A stretch of DNA of 64,000 bases from Pseudomonadota bacterium (GTDB lineage Bacteria; Chloroflexota; UBA6077; JAJPGT01): positions 62,001 to 126,000 of the forward strand of contig JAJPGT010000088.1 of assembly GCA_021325655.1 (NCBI GenBank), given 5' to 3'. The notes under the pieces were generated by a model. It saw only the letters and a program-made list of their open reading frames with translations, did no database searches and was not told the origin of the DNA. Positions 63,257 through 64,000 of the stretch are shown piece by piece. Made by a program: the position numbers and the translations under genes. Every line of letters begins with the position of its first letter. Positions within the stretch are counted from its first letter, which is position 1.

Positions 63257-64000
63257 CTACAGCCCGTAGGCGTACACATGCTGGTCCCAGGACACGACGT
63301 ACACCCGCCCGTTGGCGACGATCGGCGGCGTGTAGACTGCGCCCTGCGTCTGGCCCGTCCAGAGCGTCGCCCCGGTCTGGACGTTCAGCCCATAGGCCTT
63401 GCCATTGGTCCCGCTGCCGACGTAGGCCACCCCGTTGGCGATCGTAGCGGAGGAGAACGTCGTCGAGCTGCCGAGCGCGGCGTTCCAGACCTGGCTCAGG
63501 CGGCAATCGCTTCCCACCCGGTGCGCCACCAGGCCAGGCTGGAGCCCGCCCCGCGCAACGTCAACCGGCGAGATGACGAGCCGGCCGTTCGGCCAGTAGG
63601 CACTCAGCCCGATCAAGTTTGCTCCCGAGATAGCCATCTGCTGCAACGGCCCGGCATTCACGTGTCCCTGGACATAGAGGTACAGCGTCCCGATCTTGTT
63701 CAGCGTCGTGAGTTGTGCCGGACATCCGGGCACCTGAAACAGCACCGGGGTGGAGCCGAAGTCGTTGTCTCCCCGGCTCGGGATCCCCGGGTTGTTAGCG
63801 CCCACCAGCCGGAGCGCCCGCGTCAGCTCGATCACGCTTTCCGCGAACGCCACGCCCTCGTCGGCGTTGATCGCGTTCCCGCTCGCCGCGAACACGTGGC
63901 CGCTGGCGTTGACGGAGACGCCGCCGTAGCCCCAGATCCCGCCCCCGCCGCCGAGGCTCTTAGGGACGGTGACGAACGCCCCCAGGGGCTGGGCGCTGGC
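63257..64000 (-). CDS. PQQ-like beta-propeller repeat protein, C-terminal part
   Basis: The frame is open to the right window edge (247 codons plus stop), so the N-terminus and any signal peptide are outside. The last 70 residues show two propeller blades: IANGVAYVGSGTNGKAYGLN, VQTGATLWTGQTQG and PPIVANGRVYVVSWDQHVYA, the latter being the WxxxxxxxVYxxxxxxxxYAL type of PQQ/BamB repeats. The earlier part contains ADEGVAFAESVIELTRALRL. Such proteins are usually exported; catalysis cannot be inferred from this fragment. Confidence 0.75.
   Translation of the reverse strand, partial: ASAQPLGAFVTVPKSLGGGGGIWGYGGVSVNASGHVFAASGNAINADEGVAFAESVIELTRALRLVGANNPGIPSRGDNDFGSTPVLFQVPGCPAQLTTLNKIGTLYLYVQGHVNAGPLQQMAISGANLIGLSAYWPNGRLVISPVDVARGGLQPGLVAHRVGSDCRLSQVWNAALGSSTTFSSATIANGVAYVGSGTNGKAYGLNVQTGATLWTGQTQGAVYTPPIVANGRVYVVSWDQHVYAYGL

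Overview
The window is GC-rich (roughly two thirds G+C), densely coded and mostly transcribed from the minus strand. Several traits point to the Chloroflexota, most likely class Thermomicrobia (a Sphaerobacter- or Thermomicrobium-like thermophile): a long str-S10-spc-alpha ribosomal cluster, a zinc-type S14, a fused shikimate kinase/3-dehydroquinate synthase, a YacL-type PIN-TRAM protein upstream of ispD-ispF-cysS-rlmB, a LytR-CpsA-Psr protein typical of cell walls without LPS, and frequent GTG/TTG starts. The taxonomic call is inference from gene content, not from a database match.

Layout. 1-5.5 kb: surface-glycan genes (a GT-C membrane protein cut by the window edge, two GT4 glycosyltransferases and a WcaJ-type initiating sugar-phosphate transferase), then two small plus-strand genes of unknown role. 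5.6-7.0 kb: an LCP-family ligase. 7.1-13.5 kb: an aromatic amino acid operon, aroF-aroA-aroE-aroC-aroKB, most junctions being 4-base GTGA overlaps. It is preceded by a strong promoter, a short open frame with five consecutive aromatic codons (Trp-Tyr-Tyr-Tyr-Phe) and an intrinsic terminator. 13.5-18.9 kb: a ketopantoate reductase, two polytopic glycosyltransferase-like proteins and an unidentified 409-residue protein. 18.9-22.6 kb: a large PAS/GAF sensor histidine kinase with no response regulator beside it. 22.9-33.7 kb: housekeeping genes (rlmB, cysS, ispF, ispD, PIN-TRAM, radA, clpC, an S1-domain protein, recR). 33.7-37.7 kb: ybaB, dnaX, recO, rimM, khpA, rpsP. 37.7-41.6 kb: a secreted modular protein, a UbiA-type prenyltransferase resembling decaprenyl-phosphate phosphoribosyltransferase, and an unknown membrane protein. 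41.7-63.2 kb: one continuous ribosomal superoperon read right to left from a promoter at 63126-63155 (rpsL, rpsG, fusA, tuf, the S10, spc and alpha clusters, rpoA, rplQ, truA, rplM, rpsI). 63.26-64 kb: the 3' end of a PQQ-type beta-propeller protein.

How the parts work together. The left third joins envelope polysaccharide assembly with central aromatic biosynthesis. The right third is translation machinery with its secretion and nucleotide partners (secY, adk). The most notable element is the aro leader, which looks like a ribosome-sensing switch that reads Trp, Tyr and Phe charging together and controls the whole chorismate pathway. No tRNA or rRNA gene, CRISPR array, insertion sequence or origin was seen, and no stretch longer than 300 bases lacks a gene.
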